DNA of 64,000 bases from Podocnemis expansa. Lineage: Eukaryota; Chordata; Testudines; Podocnemididae. Positions 1-13,221 of this stretch are shown here, piece after piece. A program made the position numbers and the translations under genes. The stretch is taken from contig ML681994.1 of assembly GCA_007922195.1 (NCBI GenBank), positions 53,340,025-53,404,024 of the forward strand, written 5' to 3'. The notes beneath the pieces were generated by a model that searched no databases, was not told where the DNA came from, and saw nothing but the letters and a program-made list of their open reading frames with translations. The first letter of the stretch is position 1. Each line of letters starts with the position of its first letter.

Positions 1-255
1 GGAGCTCCTAATGAGCAATAAGGCTAGGTGCACCTGCAAAACTATTGTCATCCTATGATTGCTTGGAGTACCAATAAGAACAAATAAATTTCTAATACAG
101 GCATGATACTTACATATAAACCATACAATCTCTTAGCAGACTATAACCTTTCTATTGATACCAAACATGGTGTATCACATACGGATTACCACAGATATGA
201 AATATTAATATGAAAGATAACCATAAACAGTCCCTTAGACCCAGACAGCATCACA
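1..255 (-). repeat. Solo-LTR-type element, copy A (cut by window edge)
   Basis: From about 80 to 255 the sequence matches, with small changes, the outer end of copies B (2000-3010) and C (48335-49293). Shared words include ACCTTTCTATTGATACC and a terminal CATCACA. It is endogenous-retrovirus-like LTR DNA with no protein-coding part visible. Orientation is as in copy B, reversed relative to copy C. Confidence 0.65.
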
Positions 256-1699
256 GAGGGTGGTGAGGGGAAGCGGTGATGTGATCGGGGACGGTAGGGA
301 GAAGCGTGGCATGGTTGGGATGGTGTGGAGAATCTAAGTCTTTACTGTATAGGTAGGCATAGTTGTCATGGTAACCTTAAGTAATTATTACAGTCTGACA
401 TTAGTAGGATCAATATTTGCCTTCTTTTTACAACAAAATTAAAGTGTGCAATGAATTCTAAACTTAGTAATTTTGGAGTGGGCAAAAGCATATGGCTATA
501 TGCCTCAGTGAGGCTCTCGAAGATTTAATGATCAACTTGTGTACTTCTTGAGATCTATAGGTTTGGCCACCCCGTGCTAGCTAAATGAAACCTAACACAG
601 GTATGTCTACCCGTGCTGCAACCTCACTGTGCTTTTCAGTATAGACACAGCCTCTGACATGCTGCCTGCATAAAGAGCTCCAGGGGCAGTAGAACACCCT
701 CCAGCAACATAAGACCTTAAGTGTTTTCCCACAGAACATGGAATGATAGCTTTTTTGGTATACCACCACATGTATTTGCATGTCACATCATTTCCTTCTG
801 ATTTCCCCATCTCAAAAAGCTCTTTTATTTTTACCATAAACCTCATTAGAGGATGCCTGGAGATTGTATTCAGACAGTCTCAAAGAGATCACCACCTTCA
901 ACATTTATGAAGAGGCAGTGAAAGAAAAATGGCTGAAGCCCATATAAATGTTGCTGAAATTCTTGGTGAAAAGTGGCCTAGGCTACATCATCATCTCCCA
1001 TAAGGTGTTGCTCTGTCACGCTGCCATCCTAGTGCATGGGAAATGTCACAAAGAACACCACTTTAAATGGCCCAGGTTGACAGTGGCGCTCACAGAGAGC
1101 TACAGCTGTGCTGACACTTTGTATATTCTGACACTGGCAGCGCCTGAGAGGGGAATGAAAGAAAAGCCTGCTTGTTCTTTCTTTCCAGAGTAAGACTAAG
1201 AGGAGGACAGCAGCTCACAGCACTAAGCAGAGCAAGAAATCTCAGCCACAGCATAAAAACCTAAACAACAAGCAGCTGACAAAGGCACTATGTGGAAGGG
1301 ATGGTGAGCTGCAAATGGGAAATACCTTATATGACATTCTAGGGTGGGAAAATCCAAACCAATGAGCGGCTTGTCACCCGGGCCCTGAAACCCAAAGTGT
1401 TTCACAATGCCCTGTTGTAGCTCCCAAGAGGACAGTTCAGGCATGCAGATCACACCCTGAGCATGTGTATGTGTAAAGTCACACCCCTGGTCCAGCAGTT
1501 GTGACCACAGCATCCTGTCAAACCCCAGCCACACTTTTACTTCTAGAAGCCTTGATTATTATTTGCGGGATGATCCTGACACAGCCCCAAATCTTCCCCC
1601 CAGAATTTATGTTCTGCAACTTCCAGCCCTCGCCTGGACAATCCAGATGTATCAGGTCAGTTGCCTCCCCACTAAGGGGAATCAATATACAACAGTTTG
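256..1699. other. No gene seen
   Basis: This is expected to be KCNMB4 intron 2, or DNA beyond the gene. Open frames are short and unconvincing, and no KCNMB4 exon 3 was found. Confidence 0.5.
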
Positions 1700-1850
1700 T
1701 TACTCTAAAATGGGGGGGGGGAGTTGTGTGGCGCTTTAAGACTAACAGATTTATTTTAAAGTGTCACACAACTCCTTGTGTGTGTGTTTTTTTTGTTTTT
1801 TGTTTGTTTTTTTTTTGCTGGACTAGACTAACACAGCTATCCCTTTGGAA
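1700..1850. repeat. Penelope-type hairpin fragment
   Basis: GTTGTGTGGCGCTTTAAGAC and its partner AGTGTCACACAACTCCTTG flank a short loop, followed by CTAGACTAACACAGCTATCC. Confidence 0.6.
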
Positions 1851-1999
1851 GCTGACAAGATGCAGGACTCTAAAATGGAGTTACTCACAGAGTTCAGAAC
1901 ATGGGATTAGTTTTGATTAAATAATATAAAAAAAGTCTATTTAACTATAAGGAGATAGGTTTTAAATGAGTACAGGCACTAGAAATCAGAAATGGTTAC

Positions 2000-3010
2000 T
2001 ATGACACGAGCCTCCTGCGATAACCTCCTGAATATGCGAAAATCAGAGCAAGCTACAAAACTGAGAGCCAAACTCTGAATGCTGATGGGTGATACTTAAA
2101 CCAGACTCTTAATCAGCAACATGCACCATGCTTCTGATTCCCCACACTAGTTATCACGAAGCATAACAAAATAGAAGCAGACCCCTTTTTTGCACATCAG
2201 CTCCTCTGGTCCCCAGCTAGTCACTGGGTCTCTTAAAGAGATAGGTTCTTCTGACCCCAAAGGGCCAGCCACACTACCCAGAACAATATAGGTTCCGATC
2301 TCACCCAAAACACCAGGCTGCCTACCAATCCTTTAGTAACTAAAACTAAAGCTTTCACATAAAAAGAAAAGAAACAAAATATGAGAGATGTTAAAGAGTC
2401 AAATACATGAATCACATACATACAAAAGATTAAGAGTCCATGTAAAGCAAGCCTTTGGAAGAACTTGGAGTTTGCAGGTTTGTCCAGTTCCTCTGGAAGA
2501 CACCCAATACTTTGGTGGGCCTCAGTCCTTTGTGCAGTCACAGATGAATAGTTCCACAGATGGGTGCTGGTTGCAGACTGGAAACTGAAGACAAAATGGA
2601 GTTGGGTTGCTGTCTTTATCACCTCTAGTCTTCCCCATGCTGTGCAGAGTTTTTGCAAATAAAAATGGACCTGAGTCACATGGTCAGTCTGGGTGACTCA
2701 CTGAGCAGGTTTCTCCCTAGGGCCATTGTACCTGTGGTTCCCTTACTGGGCCATTAAGGAGAAAATGACTGTTGACATCCAGCCTTTGGAGCTTCCCAGA
2801 ATCACGTAAGTTAAAACACAGATGTAACAAACATATTCCTAACTCCTACTACAGATGTGACAACTACACCAAAACAATATAGTCATTCCTAGCAAGTTAC
2901 AACCTTTCTATTGATACCAAACATGGCATAGCTCTTATGGATTATTGCAGTTATGAACTATTAATATGAAAAAGTATCATAAATGGTCCCTAAATCCAGA
3001 CAGTGTCACA
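2000..3010 (-). repeat. Solo LTR, copy B (ERV-like, about 1.0 kb)
   Basis: The element is reversed: its plus-strand left edge is TATGAC (TGTGAC in the better copy) and its right edge is GTCACA, giving the TG...CA ends of an LTR. The 5-bp flanks GTTAC and TTTAC differ at one base, consistent with an old target-site duplication. It aligns over its length to copy C at 48335-49293. No internal viral genes adjoin it. Confidence 0.78.
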
Positions 3011-3014
3011 TTTA

Positions 3015-3720
3015 CAAGAGAAATACAGATAAAATGTTTCTTCATACTAAAACTTAACAAATTAGATCTTTTTTCCAAGGTGAAAGTCCTTACCACAGGC
3101 TTTCCACTAATATTGCTGACCAAACTCGTAGGCCGGGATCTGCTTCCAAAGTCCAATGGCTGTTTCTTCTCTCTTCTTAGGTGACGAGGTGGGAGAGAGA
3201 AAGATACTTTGGGTGTTTTTGCCCATCAATTTTGTAGTTCAGTCACCTTTTGAAAAATATTTTCCTGAGGGTTACCCCTAGATAAAGTTCATTCCTGTTG
3301 TGAGATCAGCTTCAAGCAGGCTGATGGTGAAAGAGGTTCCATCTGTTGTTTGTTAAGATGCCACCTTTCCTACCAAATATGGTCACTTAACAGCTGATTG
3401 CCCATCAACTCTGACAACATCCAGATAAAAGCTGTCAGCTTGTCCTTAGTCTTTCAGAAACTGGTTTCCTTCCTCCACTGACTTGTCTGGTAAACACATT
3501 CCAGCCATGATTTCAGCTTATGTTCATAACTTTACACATAATATTACTACCTCCATTTTACCACAGTATTATTGATGAACAAGTTATTACTTTCCAAATG
3601 ATAATTCATAAGGTATATTTTGTACAATTATCATAATGGCTGGGGGGTGTGAACAAAGGGGTGCATTCCACCACATCTTGGAAGCCCCCAACCAGGTACA
3701 ACTGGGGCCACTAAATCCTC
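3015..3720. repeat. LTR-like region next to copy B
   Basis: The composition and phrases such as ATGATAATTCATAAGGTATATTTTGTAC followed by a GGGGGGTGTGAACA tract resemble reptile ERV LTR ends. Boundaries and family were not fixed. Confidence 0.35.
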
Positions 3721-4084
3721 CAAAAATCAGGGACTAAGGAGAGGAATGGACATGTTGACCAGAAAGCTAAGTGGACCCAGAACAACTGAGCAGGAAGCTG
3801 ATGAGCAACAGGAACACCCTGACAAAGGAAACAGGAAACAGACGAGAGTATTCACAACCAACAAAGAAGCAGACAAGGACTGTCTAGAATACTGGAACCT
3901 GGTGTTAGATATGCTCCACCTAGAGAAAAGAGAATCCAACTGCAGAGAGAGTGAGAGAAAGAAATTTGCCAAGAGCATGAAGGAGCATACAGTATGTGAG
4001 AATTAGCTTCTGTATAAGGAGAAATGGCATTGGCGTGAGCTAGGAAATCTAGAGAGTCTGTGTTGCTGGCATTCATTGCCTCAG

Positions 4085-4582
4085 GGTATGTCCACACTTA
4101 GTCTTTAAATTGAAATAATGCTGATTATTGTGACTTAAAAGATTGCAAGTCCACACTACGTTTCCTTATTTCAAAATAAGAAGCTCCCTCATTTCGAAAT
4201 AAGGAAAGTCATTGTGATGTAATAAAACCTACTATTAAATCAAAATGATGGTTAAACTGATATTGTTATTTCAAAACACAGTGTGGAGATGTTATTTTGA
4301 TTTAACTGTTATTTCAATTTAACACTGTTGCCCTTCTCCTTCCCAGGGTGCCTTCCTCTTTCTAGATATTGGGTGGGGAGATGACTCTTCTTGGGGGCCA
4401 TGTTGCTGCACCTCCCATGGTTCCCCTCTCCTAAATTGAACTAGCAAGTTCTGTCCATGGACATGCTAGTTCGATTTGAGTTCCTAGTGGGACGTCTTAA
4501 ATCAATTTAATGATTTTTATAGAGGCTCTATTAAATTAATTTAACTTAAATCGATTTAACTGCCTTAAGTGTGGACATAGCC
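4085..4582. mobile_element. Palindrome-rich MITE (TCGA-cored words), 498 bp
   Basis: The inverted ends are GGTATGTCCACACTTA and (reversed) GGCTATGTCCACACTTA, flanked on both sides by TCAG. The interior contains TTATTTCAAAATAA, ATTTCGAAAT, AATCGATTT and TAGTTCGATTTGAG, all near self-complementary. Confidence 0.8.
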
Positions 4583-5724
4583 TCAGTGACTGGAAAAAAA
4601 TACCAAATATAAATTCTCTATACGAGAGGGATTATAAATTGGTCCCAAATATAGGAATGGGGATGCAGATGTTTTTTCAAAGGGGTGTATCTTAATCTCA
4701 GGAAAAGAGTGACAAGAAGGATGCTGAATTTGCAAGTCAGCAAGAGCCCTTTGAGAAGTAGCTGCAAAGGAATGGCATTTCCAATACTAAGAAAATGTTG
4801 CAACTAATGGGAACAGAATGATTTTATGAACTGTGCGCCGTAGATTTGAAAATTTGGATTAGTTATCTTCAACTTGAAAACATTGAGCCAAGTGACCAAA
4901 CTAACTGATCACTAAGGGCCAAACTGCAAGAGACTCCCTGACAGCAAGTAAAGCTTTGATCCGCTAAAAACAAATGGGGCAACTCATGGTGCAAGGTACT
5001 GCTAAAGCTATCACAACATGGCCCTAAGGAACTGGCTGGTTAAGATTTAACTTGAAGATTGAATCACGCTTTTTGGAGCTCTGCTCCGACAGTAACTTTT
5101 GCTAACAAGTTACATTTTTAGGTTAAATGTAATAATTGAAAAACCTACAACGTTCAGAAAGAAAATGTGAATGAATCAGCATAATTAATCCAGTAATAAA
5201 ATGTCATTAGTGATTCATTCTAAAGTTTGTCCATGAAGGTAGAATCTCACCTCTTCTGTGTTTTTTTTTGTTATCCTTGTGCCACAGAATCAGCCTGGGA
5301 TGAGACTAATCTTGAAGAAAAGCTATTTAATTATCATAGAGATGTAGCAATTATCATAGTTCTGTCACTTACCGAACAAATGCATTGTATGTACAAAGGA
5401 TTTGGAGGGGGAGGGTTATCTTAATAATTTTGCAATACATATACAGACTGTTTGAGGAAAGTAACATGCTTTCAATACTCGTTGACTTATTATATAGCAG
5501 GTCTACTAGCAGCACTTATGGGCCAATTATTGGACTTGAACACTTACAGATTTGCACCAGCTCACTGTAAGATTCAGCAAGAGCTGACTATTATTTTATG
5601 TTGGCATAAAATCCTAAATGTGCAATGGGAAATTGGAAATATTCTGATAGGAACACACTGATATGACAGTGATGTACAACACGGTGTATGTGTAAACACA
5701 TATGCACGTGCTTGTCTAGCTAAA
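4583..5724. other. AT-rich, nothing recognised
   Basis: Probable KCNMB4 intron 2. No repeat family or coding signal was identified by eye. Confidence 0.5.
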
Positions 5725-7080
5725 TGTAACCCTTCTGCCAGGGGAGGCTGGCAGGACAAGGGCCGGGTTCTGTATCTAGGGGTTTCCCAATGACACAACA
5801 CCCAACTGGCTCAAACCCCCACCCAGATTTCTGGGAATCCTGCACTGTTCCCTGGGCACTCCAAAGGGGTAAGGCTTCTCAACTCGCAAGCACAAAACTG
5901 AGTGTAGTAAACAGAACTTTTAATATCAGTAAAACAGAATGCAAAATACAGAGACCAGCACTAATCTAGGAAAATTAACATAGAGCAAAGTTCCCAACAA
6001 CCCACACTACATAACAGAACATACAAACTTAATGGCAAAACCAGCGCTGATCTGGAGAATCAGTGCTAATTAGGCTCCCAAGCAACCCTAGAGTATGTAG
6101 GGAGCGTCTTTAACGTCAGCTGTCCGCCGACACCATCTACCAGTCACTCACTCCATCCTCTAGAACTGTTTCTTGGCTCTGCCTGCTGTCCACTGGCTCT
6201 GCCCACTGGTCATTCGCGATGCCCAGCTTGCTGCTCTCACCATCTGCTGGCTCCGCCTGCTGTCCACCAGCTCCACCCTCCGGTCACTCGTGTCACCAGC
6301 TCACCACTGGCCGCTCTCACCATCTGCCAGCTATTCCCTCCAGTCACTTGCACTGCCCAGCTCATCGCTGGTCGCTCTCACTGTCCACCAGCTCCACCTG
6401 CTGATCACCCGATCACTACTCTTCTTCAGCTCAGAGAGAGAAGGACTCTCTTCCTTTAGTGAGCTCAGTGATTTCAGCTCTATTAGTCTTTTAAGTCGCT
6501 GCGAATAGCTACTTCCATAACAAAGAACAGAAGAAGCAATAGAGGACGAGGCAAACTGCCTCAAGCATTGAAACAACGCAAACCCCCCACTCCTGTTTTT
6601 CAACTCTTTCAGGCTGAAACACGCAGTCACCTTTCCTACAAGCCTCTTTTTAACTAAGGGTAGTTTTTACTCCTTAACTAAACCCAGACAGATTTAAAAC
6701 AAACAGAGTAGCAGTTCACACAAGGACAGTAATTCATATTTCTCCTTATTAGAATTACAGATATCAACAAATTTGCGAGCAGACTAACCCCAAATACCAT
6801 TACTCACTATGCCCTGCACCCAGTACACTACTCAGTTAATTGTACCCTTTTGCGTTCATGCTAATACAAAACCCATGCAGGTTAGAAGCAGCCCTCAGAA
6901 GCTGTTAAGCACAGCTTCTAAGCCTGCCTTACATCAACAAATATAGAAAAAGCTACCAGGAGGAGGGGGGAAAGTGTTCAAAGTGCCTCTCCACTGACAC
7001 TGATAATTTGATCCTTTAAATTATTCATTTTTTCTTCTGTGCTCTAAAACCATAACAGGGGAAGAAGGGTGACTTGGTGA
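5725..7080 (-). repeat. LTR-like element with internal degenerate tandem array
   Basis: It begins TGTAACCCTTCTGCC on the plus strand. An R-region-like stretch (ACTTTTAATATCAGTAAAACAGAATGC in reverse orientation) lies near 5910. At 6165-6410 a degenerate repeat built on CTCTCACCATCTGCTGGCTC and GTCCACCAGCTCCACC recurs. The right end is not defined. No coding capacity is recognised. Confidence 0.45.
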
Positions 7081-7109
7081 TCAAGATATTAGTCTAGGAC
7101 AAAAGTGAC

Positions 7110-7225
7110 CTAAATTGGATTCTGTGCTCAGTCCTGTGTGATTGTGGGAAAGCTACTTAGTCTTTCTGTGTCTCCACTCCCCATCTGTAAAATGGGGACA
7201 AGTAATGCTCCCACATCTCACTAGG
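7110..7225 (+). repeat. MIR-like SINE
   Basis: GTGTGATTGTGGGAAAGCTAC, then CCCCATCTGTAAAATGGGG, the MIR core and 3' half. Confidence 0.8.
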
Positions 7226-7229
7226 GTCC

Positions 7230-7991
7230 AAGAGAGGAGATGGGCAATGCTAGGTGTGGCAAAGCGAGGCCCAGTCTGCCTACTGGAGACCCTGCACATT
7301 TGTCTTGTGGCTGGCAAAGTCCGGTTGGTCCCTCTCACTGGGGCTTCTTCTCCGTTCCACAATCCCTTAGTGGGGCTGCAACCCTGAAGGGAATGGGGGG
7401 GGACGGTCCTGCCCTCTACTCTGGGCCCCAACCCAGGGACCCTATAAGCAGCAGCCTTCAAACTGAGTGTGGGAGGCTACTGTCTTCCCTGGGTCACCAA
7501 AGTGTGGCCCCACAGTTCCTGTACCACCCTCTAGGGCTGAGAAGGACTCACAGCCTCCTGGTCTGAAGCCCTCAGTCTCTGTGGTCCTCTCTTTCTTTGG
7601 GTTGGGGTTGACCCACCTTCACTCCCTTGCTCAGTTCTTGGAGCAAATCAAGTCCTCCTTCAATCTGCAGGGCCCAACAGCCTTGCTTGTAAGAATTCTC
7701 CTACTCCCTCTGTACCTTTCTTGAGTGTTGTGGCAAAACTACAACCAAAACTTCTCCAACTGTTTTCCCAGCAGCTCTACTCCCTTCTGGCCTCCCTTCG
7801 GCTGCCTTGCCCTGCCTGAGGAGGCGGCTTTGAAGCAGTGCAGCAGGTTTTGTTAATTGAGACACCTGGAACCAATTACTCTGGTGTAGTGCTGGCTAAC
7901 CTAGTCCAGGAAACAAGGCTTTACTAAGCCTGGGGCTAATATACACCCCTTCTACCACCCTCTTATACTCATCTAGTCTGACCCTGTCACA
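7230..7991 (-). repeat. LTR-like element ending TGTCACA
   Basis: The right edge reads CTAGTCTGACCCTGTCACA. On the minus strand this opens TGTGACAGGGTCAGAC, a start recalled from turtle LTRs. The left edge is uncertain. The interior is GC-rich, with no coding match. Confidence 0.45.
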
Positions 7992-8719
7992 TAGGATACA
8001 AGCAAGTACTCACTGAAAGATGAAAAAACATTATGTACCTACTATGGAGTAGGTTATAGGCGACACAGACATACCCATCATACAACAGATTAGACTAGAC
8101 ACATATAAAGCCCTGTTTGCTAATAGAAGCACATTCCCATAACTGTTTGTATATAAGCGTATAGTAGTTGTGATGAGCAAGAATTAAAAGTTCAGAAATC
8201 TATTCTGATATTTGGCTTCCCAACGGAATACACATTTTAGTGACTGACAAATCATACATAAAGCAATTACATACATATGAGGGTATGTCTACATTGATGG
8301 CAGCAAATTCACTGCTGCCAGATCAATTTTTCCAGATCAAGTGAGTGGTAAGTAAAGATACGCTGTAGCAAAAACATGCTCTCAAGTGGTGTAGCACTGC
8401 TTCAATGGGAATGCATTTCCAGTTGGCATAGCACAGTGAAGATGGCACATGAAAATGAAGCGAAATTGCAAAATCGATAGGAGTTATGCAAGCTACTCTG
8501 CATAGCTTGTGTAATTCCCATCAAATGCTGCCAAATTTCACTGCCAGTGGAGACCTGATGGGGGGGGGGCGAGGAGCAGCTTCCCAGAAACCCTTCATAT
8601 GGATAATGGGGAAGCAGGGATGCCAGAAAGTTCACATTAAATCCACTGCTTGAAATTTCCTTTGAGTTCAGTACTTTTCGCAAGAGAGGAGAAAAATGAG
8701 TCTAGAAATGTAAAGGAAA

Positions 8720-9715
8720 CAGAGGAGAATACCATAAAGGTTTGTAGAGCTGGGCAGAGAAAACACTGATGTTTGAAAAAGGCTATAGAGGGGATCCTGT
8801 GAATTACAGACTGGTAAGCCTAACATCAGCACTAGGCAAACTGGGTGAAATGATAATAAAGAACAGAATTATCAGACACATAGATGAACATGATATGTTG
8901 GGGAAAAGTCAACATCTCTCCTGTACAGGGAAGTCATGCCTCAGCTCTCTATTAGAATTCTTTGATGGGGGTCAACCAACATGTTGGCAAAGGTAGTCTA
9001 GTCCATGTAGTGTATGTGAACTTTAGGGAAGCCTTCATCAAGCTCCCTCATAAAAGGCTGTTAAGCAAAGTAAGTAGACATGGAATAAGAGGGAAGGTCC
9101 ATTCATGCATCAGTAACTGGATAAAAGATAGGAAATAAATGGTCAATTTCCATGGAAGAAGAAATGGTGGGGCTCCCCAAGTTTCTGTATTGTGACCTGT
9201 GCTGTTCAAGATATTCATAAATGATCTTTAAAAAGGGAAAAGCAGTAAAATGGAAAATCTGCATATGATACTAAATTATTCAAGACAGTAAAGTCCAAAG
9301 CAGTCAGCAAAAGATTACAAAGGGATCTCATGAAAAGGGGTGACTGGTCAAGAAAATGGTAGATGACATTCAATGTTGATAAAGGCAAATAATGCACACT
9401 GGAAAACTTAATATTAAATATACATATAAAATGATGGTGTCTAGTTTAGCTGTTAACACTCAATAAAAACATCTTGGAGTCATGGTGGATAGTTCTTCAA
9501 AAACACCTTGAATATTGTGTGCAGTTCTGGCTACCCCCTCTCAAAAAAGATATATTAGAATTGGGAAAAAAAAAAAGACAGAAGAGCAACAAAAATGATT
9601 AGGGATATGGAGCAGCTTCCACATAGTGGGACAGTTCAGCTTAGAAAAGAGATGAATAAGTGAGGATACGATAAGTTGTCTAAAATGATGAACGGTATGG
9701 AGAAAACTGAACTAG
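8720..9715 (+). pseudogene. CR1-clade LINE fragment (reverse transcriptase, decayed)
   Basis: Translated pieces read GDPVNYRLVSLTSALGKLGE, then IIRHIDEHDMLGKSQH, GKSCLSSLLEFFD, PHKRLLSKVSRHGIRGKV and a KDRK-type stretch, in the order of the CR1 reverse-transcriptase palm. Later DNA matches the GVPQGSVLGP region, an IFINDL stretch and the EYCVQFW region in disrupted frames. Several stops and frameshifts are present, so it is dead. The active-site FADD block is not recognisable. Confidence 0.85.
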
Positions 9716-10324
9716 ACTAACATAGCTGCCCCTTTGGAACTTGTCATCCATACCAGTTTGCTACTTTCCCCTGTTGTCCACCTTGGCTCAGTAAGTACCA
9801 AATTCTGAAAAGTCCAGCTTACAATCTGGACCATGCACAAAGACTAGTCATTGCAATACATTTTGAGAAGTGACAGATGCCCTTTGGGACTTGTGAGTAA
9901 AAATAATAGAGATAATGGGTTTTACTGTGGTTGGCTTTTTTATTTGTTTGAAATGGAAAACTGTATCACAATCAATGAATATCATAGGTTACTAATGAAG
10001 CAAATCATGAGAGGGCAGCATCTTATGAATTCCTAAGCTCCTATTCTTAAACATATAAACAATCTTTTTCTTTCATCTGTAATTATTTCACTACAAATCA
10101 CCCCCACCCCAGGACTGCCACCAGTCTTGCAATGTGCAAAACAATGCTTATTTTTGTTTAGCAGTCCCACTTCTTGCAAAATTGACTTCCTGAATGAGAA
10201 AAAAAAAGGAGTCTCTGAATTTATCTTTGGTGCCACCATGTGCTGCTGCTACAATACTTGATGACATCCCATTATGTCACAGAGCTCTGCATCTCTGTGA
10301 CCACACAACAGAAACATTTTAAAA

Positions 10325-10560
10325 GATAAGAGGTTCTGAGGTATTTAAAGACTAACACATTTATTTATTGCATGAGCTTTTGTGGGAGAAGCTCCCACTT
10401 TGTCAGATGCTTTGATGCTTTTTTTTGACACTTCAAAGTGTCTGATGAAGTTGGATTTTCTCCCACAAAAGCTGATGTGATAAATAAATTTGTCAGTCTT
10501 AAGCGCCACAGGACTCCTTGTTTGTTCTGCAGAAGTAGACTAAACAGCTACCTCTCCAAA
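10325..10560. repeat. Penelope-type inverted pair (hairpin)
   Basis: AAAGACTAACACATTTATTTATTGCATGAGC is followed 80 bases on by its approximate reverse complement, ending GCCACAGGACTCCTTG. The arms are about 90 bp around a T-rich loop. Confidence 0.7.
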
Positions 10561-11713
10561 ACTTGGGAGCATTTTAAAAGGTGACTTCCATAGCAGTTTA
10601 AAGGGAAAATCCACAAAATTGGCTTGTGCCACTTTTTTTTGGCTTTGTTTTTTAGGATGTATAAGGAAAGCTAGTTTGTTTGTTTGGTTTTTTTTAAAGG
10701 GGTATGTCAGGCATTCTGCTTATTTTTAGAAATAGAAGAACAAAAGGGGTCAAGTCTTGTTTTACCAAGTTTCCATGGGAAGACCTCTACATCTTAGTTG
10801 AAAGGGTACAGTTATGGAACCTACTAAACAAATTTATAGTGCTTTCTATAACCCCAACCACAGTATCTATGCATTTATATAGATTATGTAATACAACATA
10901 TAACAGGTCTTCCACGTGCAGGAAAAAAAACACTAACAAAAAACATATACATTCCCAGTGAAAAATCAACAACTTAAGTGGTTTTTCTAGTTCATGTGTT
11001 TTTTTTCCAGTTTCCCAACCTATTTAATTTACATAAAATCTTTAAAATAATATACCTAACCAAGCATTTCCCCTCTCTATATAGTTGACCTTACAAAACT
11101 CATTCCATTCTCTAAACAAAAACAAGATGTGGTCAGATCAGAAAATCCTGTCAGTATATTTATTTGCACTTTGAACATCCCTAAACCACTTTGTGAAGAT
11201 CTCTGTTCTATGATCAGTAAGAGAAAAAACATTTAATGGCAAAACACCAAAACACAGCCCTGCTATTTGCCAATAAAGTTTAACTCACTAATCTAAAATG
11301 CAGCCATCTTAAGAAACAGCACAGTACTGCCAAATAATCTTGAAAGTAATGAAGGCCAGAGCAGTGAGTATACACAGTACAATGGCATTTGTGCCTTAAT
11401 ACTGAAGCTTCAGCGCACACTCCAGTCTGTGGTCAGCCTTCAGCACTGAGAATCAGCTGAAATACCTTTAATACTGACCAGCAACAGTTACACTCTGGGG
11501 AAGTTATAGATAAACTTGGCCACATAGATAATGTCATTCTGTACATTCAAATTGCAGCTGTTCTCTGGTAAGAAGTCTGATGGTGGCAGTCACAGGGAGT
11601 GCTGGAATCAAACTAAATGGGGCCAAGATCCAACCCAACCAATAAGTGTGCCCCCAAAACAATTAATACCACCTTGGGTCAGTACCCTGCCAATACAATC
11701 TCTTGCTCTCTTT

Positions 11714-12090
11714 GGCTATGTTTACAGTGGCAAATTAGTTCAGACTAATTTAGCCCATGGCTATTCCTTAGTTCGAACTAGGCAAAGCTTAGTCCAAACT
11801 AGTAAGACCTAGCACTAGTCCAGACTTCTACACTTAGTTCAAACTAGGTGCAGGCAAGACCCAGACTAATGCTTAGTCCAAACTGAAAAAGTTCCAATTA
11901 AGCCATTAGTTCAAACTAACTGCGCGTTCTAGTTTGAAGTAAGCATTAGTTTGAACTAGAATGTGTGGTTAGCTCGAACTAAAAAGTCTGCAGTTAGTTC
12001 AGACTAACCTGAGGATAATTTGGACTAACCTCAGACTTCCTTAGTTTGGACTAGCAAATCCAAACTAAAATTGTAGATGCAGACATAGCC
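11714..12090. mobile_element. Palindrome-rich MITE (TAGTTCGAACTA words), 377 bp
   Basis: The ends are GGCTATGTTTACAGTGG and (reversed) GGCTATGTCTGCATCTAC; TTTG borders both sides, with one base of ambiguity. The interior is almost entirely spaced copies of TTAGTTCRAACTAA-like words. Confidence 0.78.
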
Positions 12091-12239
12091 TTTGACACCA
12101 GCTACCTTAAAACAGAGTCAGCTTTTCTGAGACCCCTATCTCCATTCCTAGCCAATAAACTGAATCCAAAGATCCTGCTTTAATCCACCCACCCTTCTTC
12201 TTGCTATTAACACCCTTCAAATATTCATGGAATTAGGTT

Positions 12240-12375
12240 TCCCTGTTCCCTTAGGCCCTGGTTCTACAAACACTCGTGCGCATGCTTAATGTGACTACCA
12301 TGAATACCCAATCAATGCCAATGTTAGTAGCAGTAAAAATAAGAACTTGGGTTAAGCATTTCCAGAATCAGGGCC
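12240..12375. repeat. Old amniote interspersed repeat fragment
   Basis: CCCTGGTTCTACAAACACTCG, CGCATGCTTAATG and TTCCAGAATCAGGGCC share the wording of the 13930 copy. Unnamed. Confidence 0.35.
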
Positions 12376-13221
12376 TTGGCCATACTGTTCATGTTTGGGT
12401 CTGGGAGGTTTGGTTTGGTTGATTTGTTTTCTTTAAAAATATTTTCTTATGCTAATCCCTAAAAATACATAATCATTTTTTGTCGCTCTTCCATGAACTC
12501 CCTCCATTCTGATGCAACGTTCCTGGTAATGACACAGTGCAGTTTTACAGATGCAGTCTCACAAAAGATTTACTCCTTGTCACATCATGACCAGACATAG
12601 ACAAACAGGAAAAGAGGAGAACAACAAAAATAAACTCCTGTACCAGAGAAAAGAAGATACATGAGCCAGTAAGAGAGCTGTTTATTCCCTGACATGTGTA
12701 AGTCCAATTATTGCTAATGGGAATCACAGAGATCCCCAGAATGAAGAATATTTCCCTCAGTAGTTTCCTGAAGCCACCTTTTTCCATTTTGTACATATGA
12801 ATGAATGCAAAGTGATAGTTCTGTGAACATGCATTGATCTAAGGCAAAGCATTGCTTGTTTCCTCCATGAACACAATTCCTCACAGTGAAAATAGAAGAA
12901 TTCCTTCTTCTTTGGAGAAGAAACACACATTTATTACAAGCAACGAATCTGCCAGTTTTGGCAGCAAAACAAATGCAGCTTTTTGCAATGTAGTAAAACT
13001 TGGGGGGGGGGGGGGACACTGCCTTTCAGTGTCACAAACGAACTCAACAGCAGAAAATTAAAATTACTTTATTCACCAAACACTGAGAATTCTCTCAAAC
13101 ATTTTTTACCATTAAAATAGAACATCTTCAAATAGTTCATTTCAAACAAGCCCAATGGAGAACATGGGATGGAGAGAGCGTGTAAATATTTCAAGATATA
13201 CAAAACTAGGTACCGACTTAC

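Larger units (their letters stand above)
9750..13221. other. KCNMB4 intron 2 DNA, mostly unrecognised apart from listed repeats
   Basis: AT-rich sequence downstream of the exon 2 donor. A G run of about 14 bases lies near 13002-13015. The RTHDEI/second-membrane-helix coding pattern of KCNMB4 was searched for on the minus strand and not seen. Confidence 0.5.

Noticed and set aside
1223..1534. 103-codon minus-strand open frame
   Set aside because: No similarity recognised to KCNMB4 or any family; likely chance in intronic DNA.
3727..4006. Plus-strand open frame with a lysine/glutamate-rich product
   Set aside because: No recognised domain, no splice or promoter context, and it is surrounded by repeats.
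6165..6410. Possible CRISPR-like array
   Set aside because: The repeated CTCTCACCATCTGC words are degenerate and lack unique spacers of even length; this is an LTR-associated tandem repeat in a vertebrate genome.
7800..7870. Minus-strand LLHCF-like codons resembling the start of the KCNMB4 exon 3 helix
   Set aside because: Only five residues match; the following codons (KAASSGRA) are not the membrane helix, and the DNA is in an LTR-like region.
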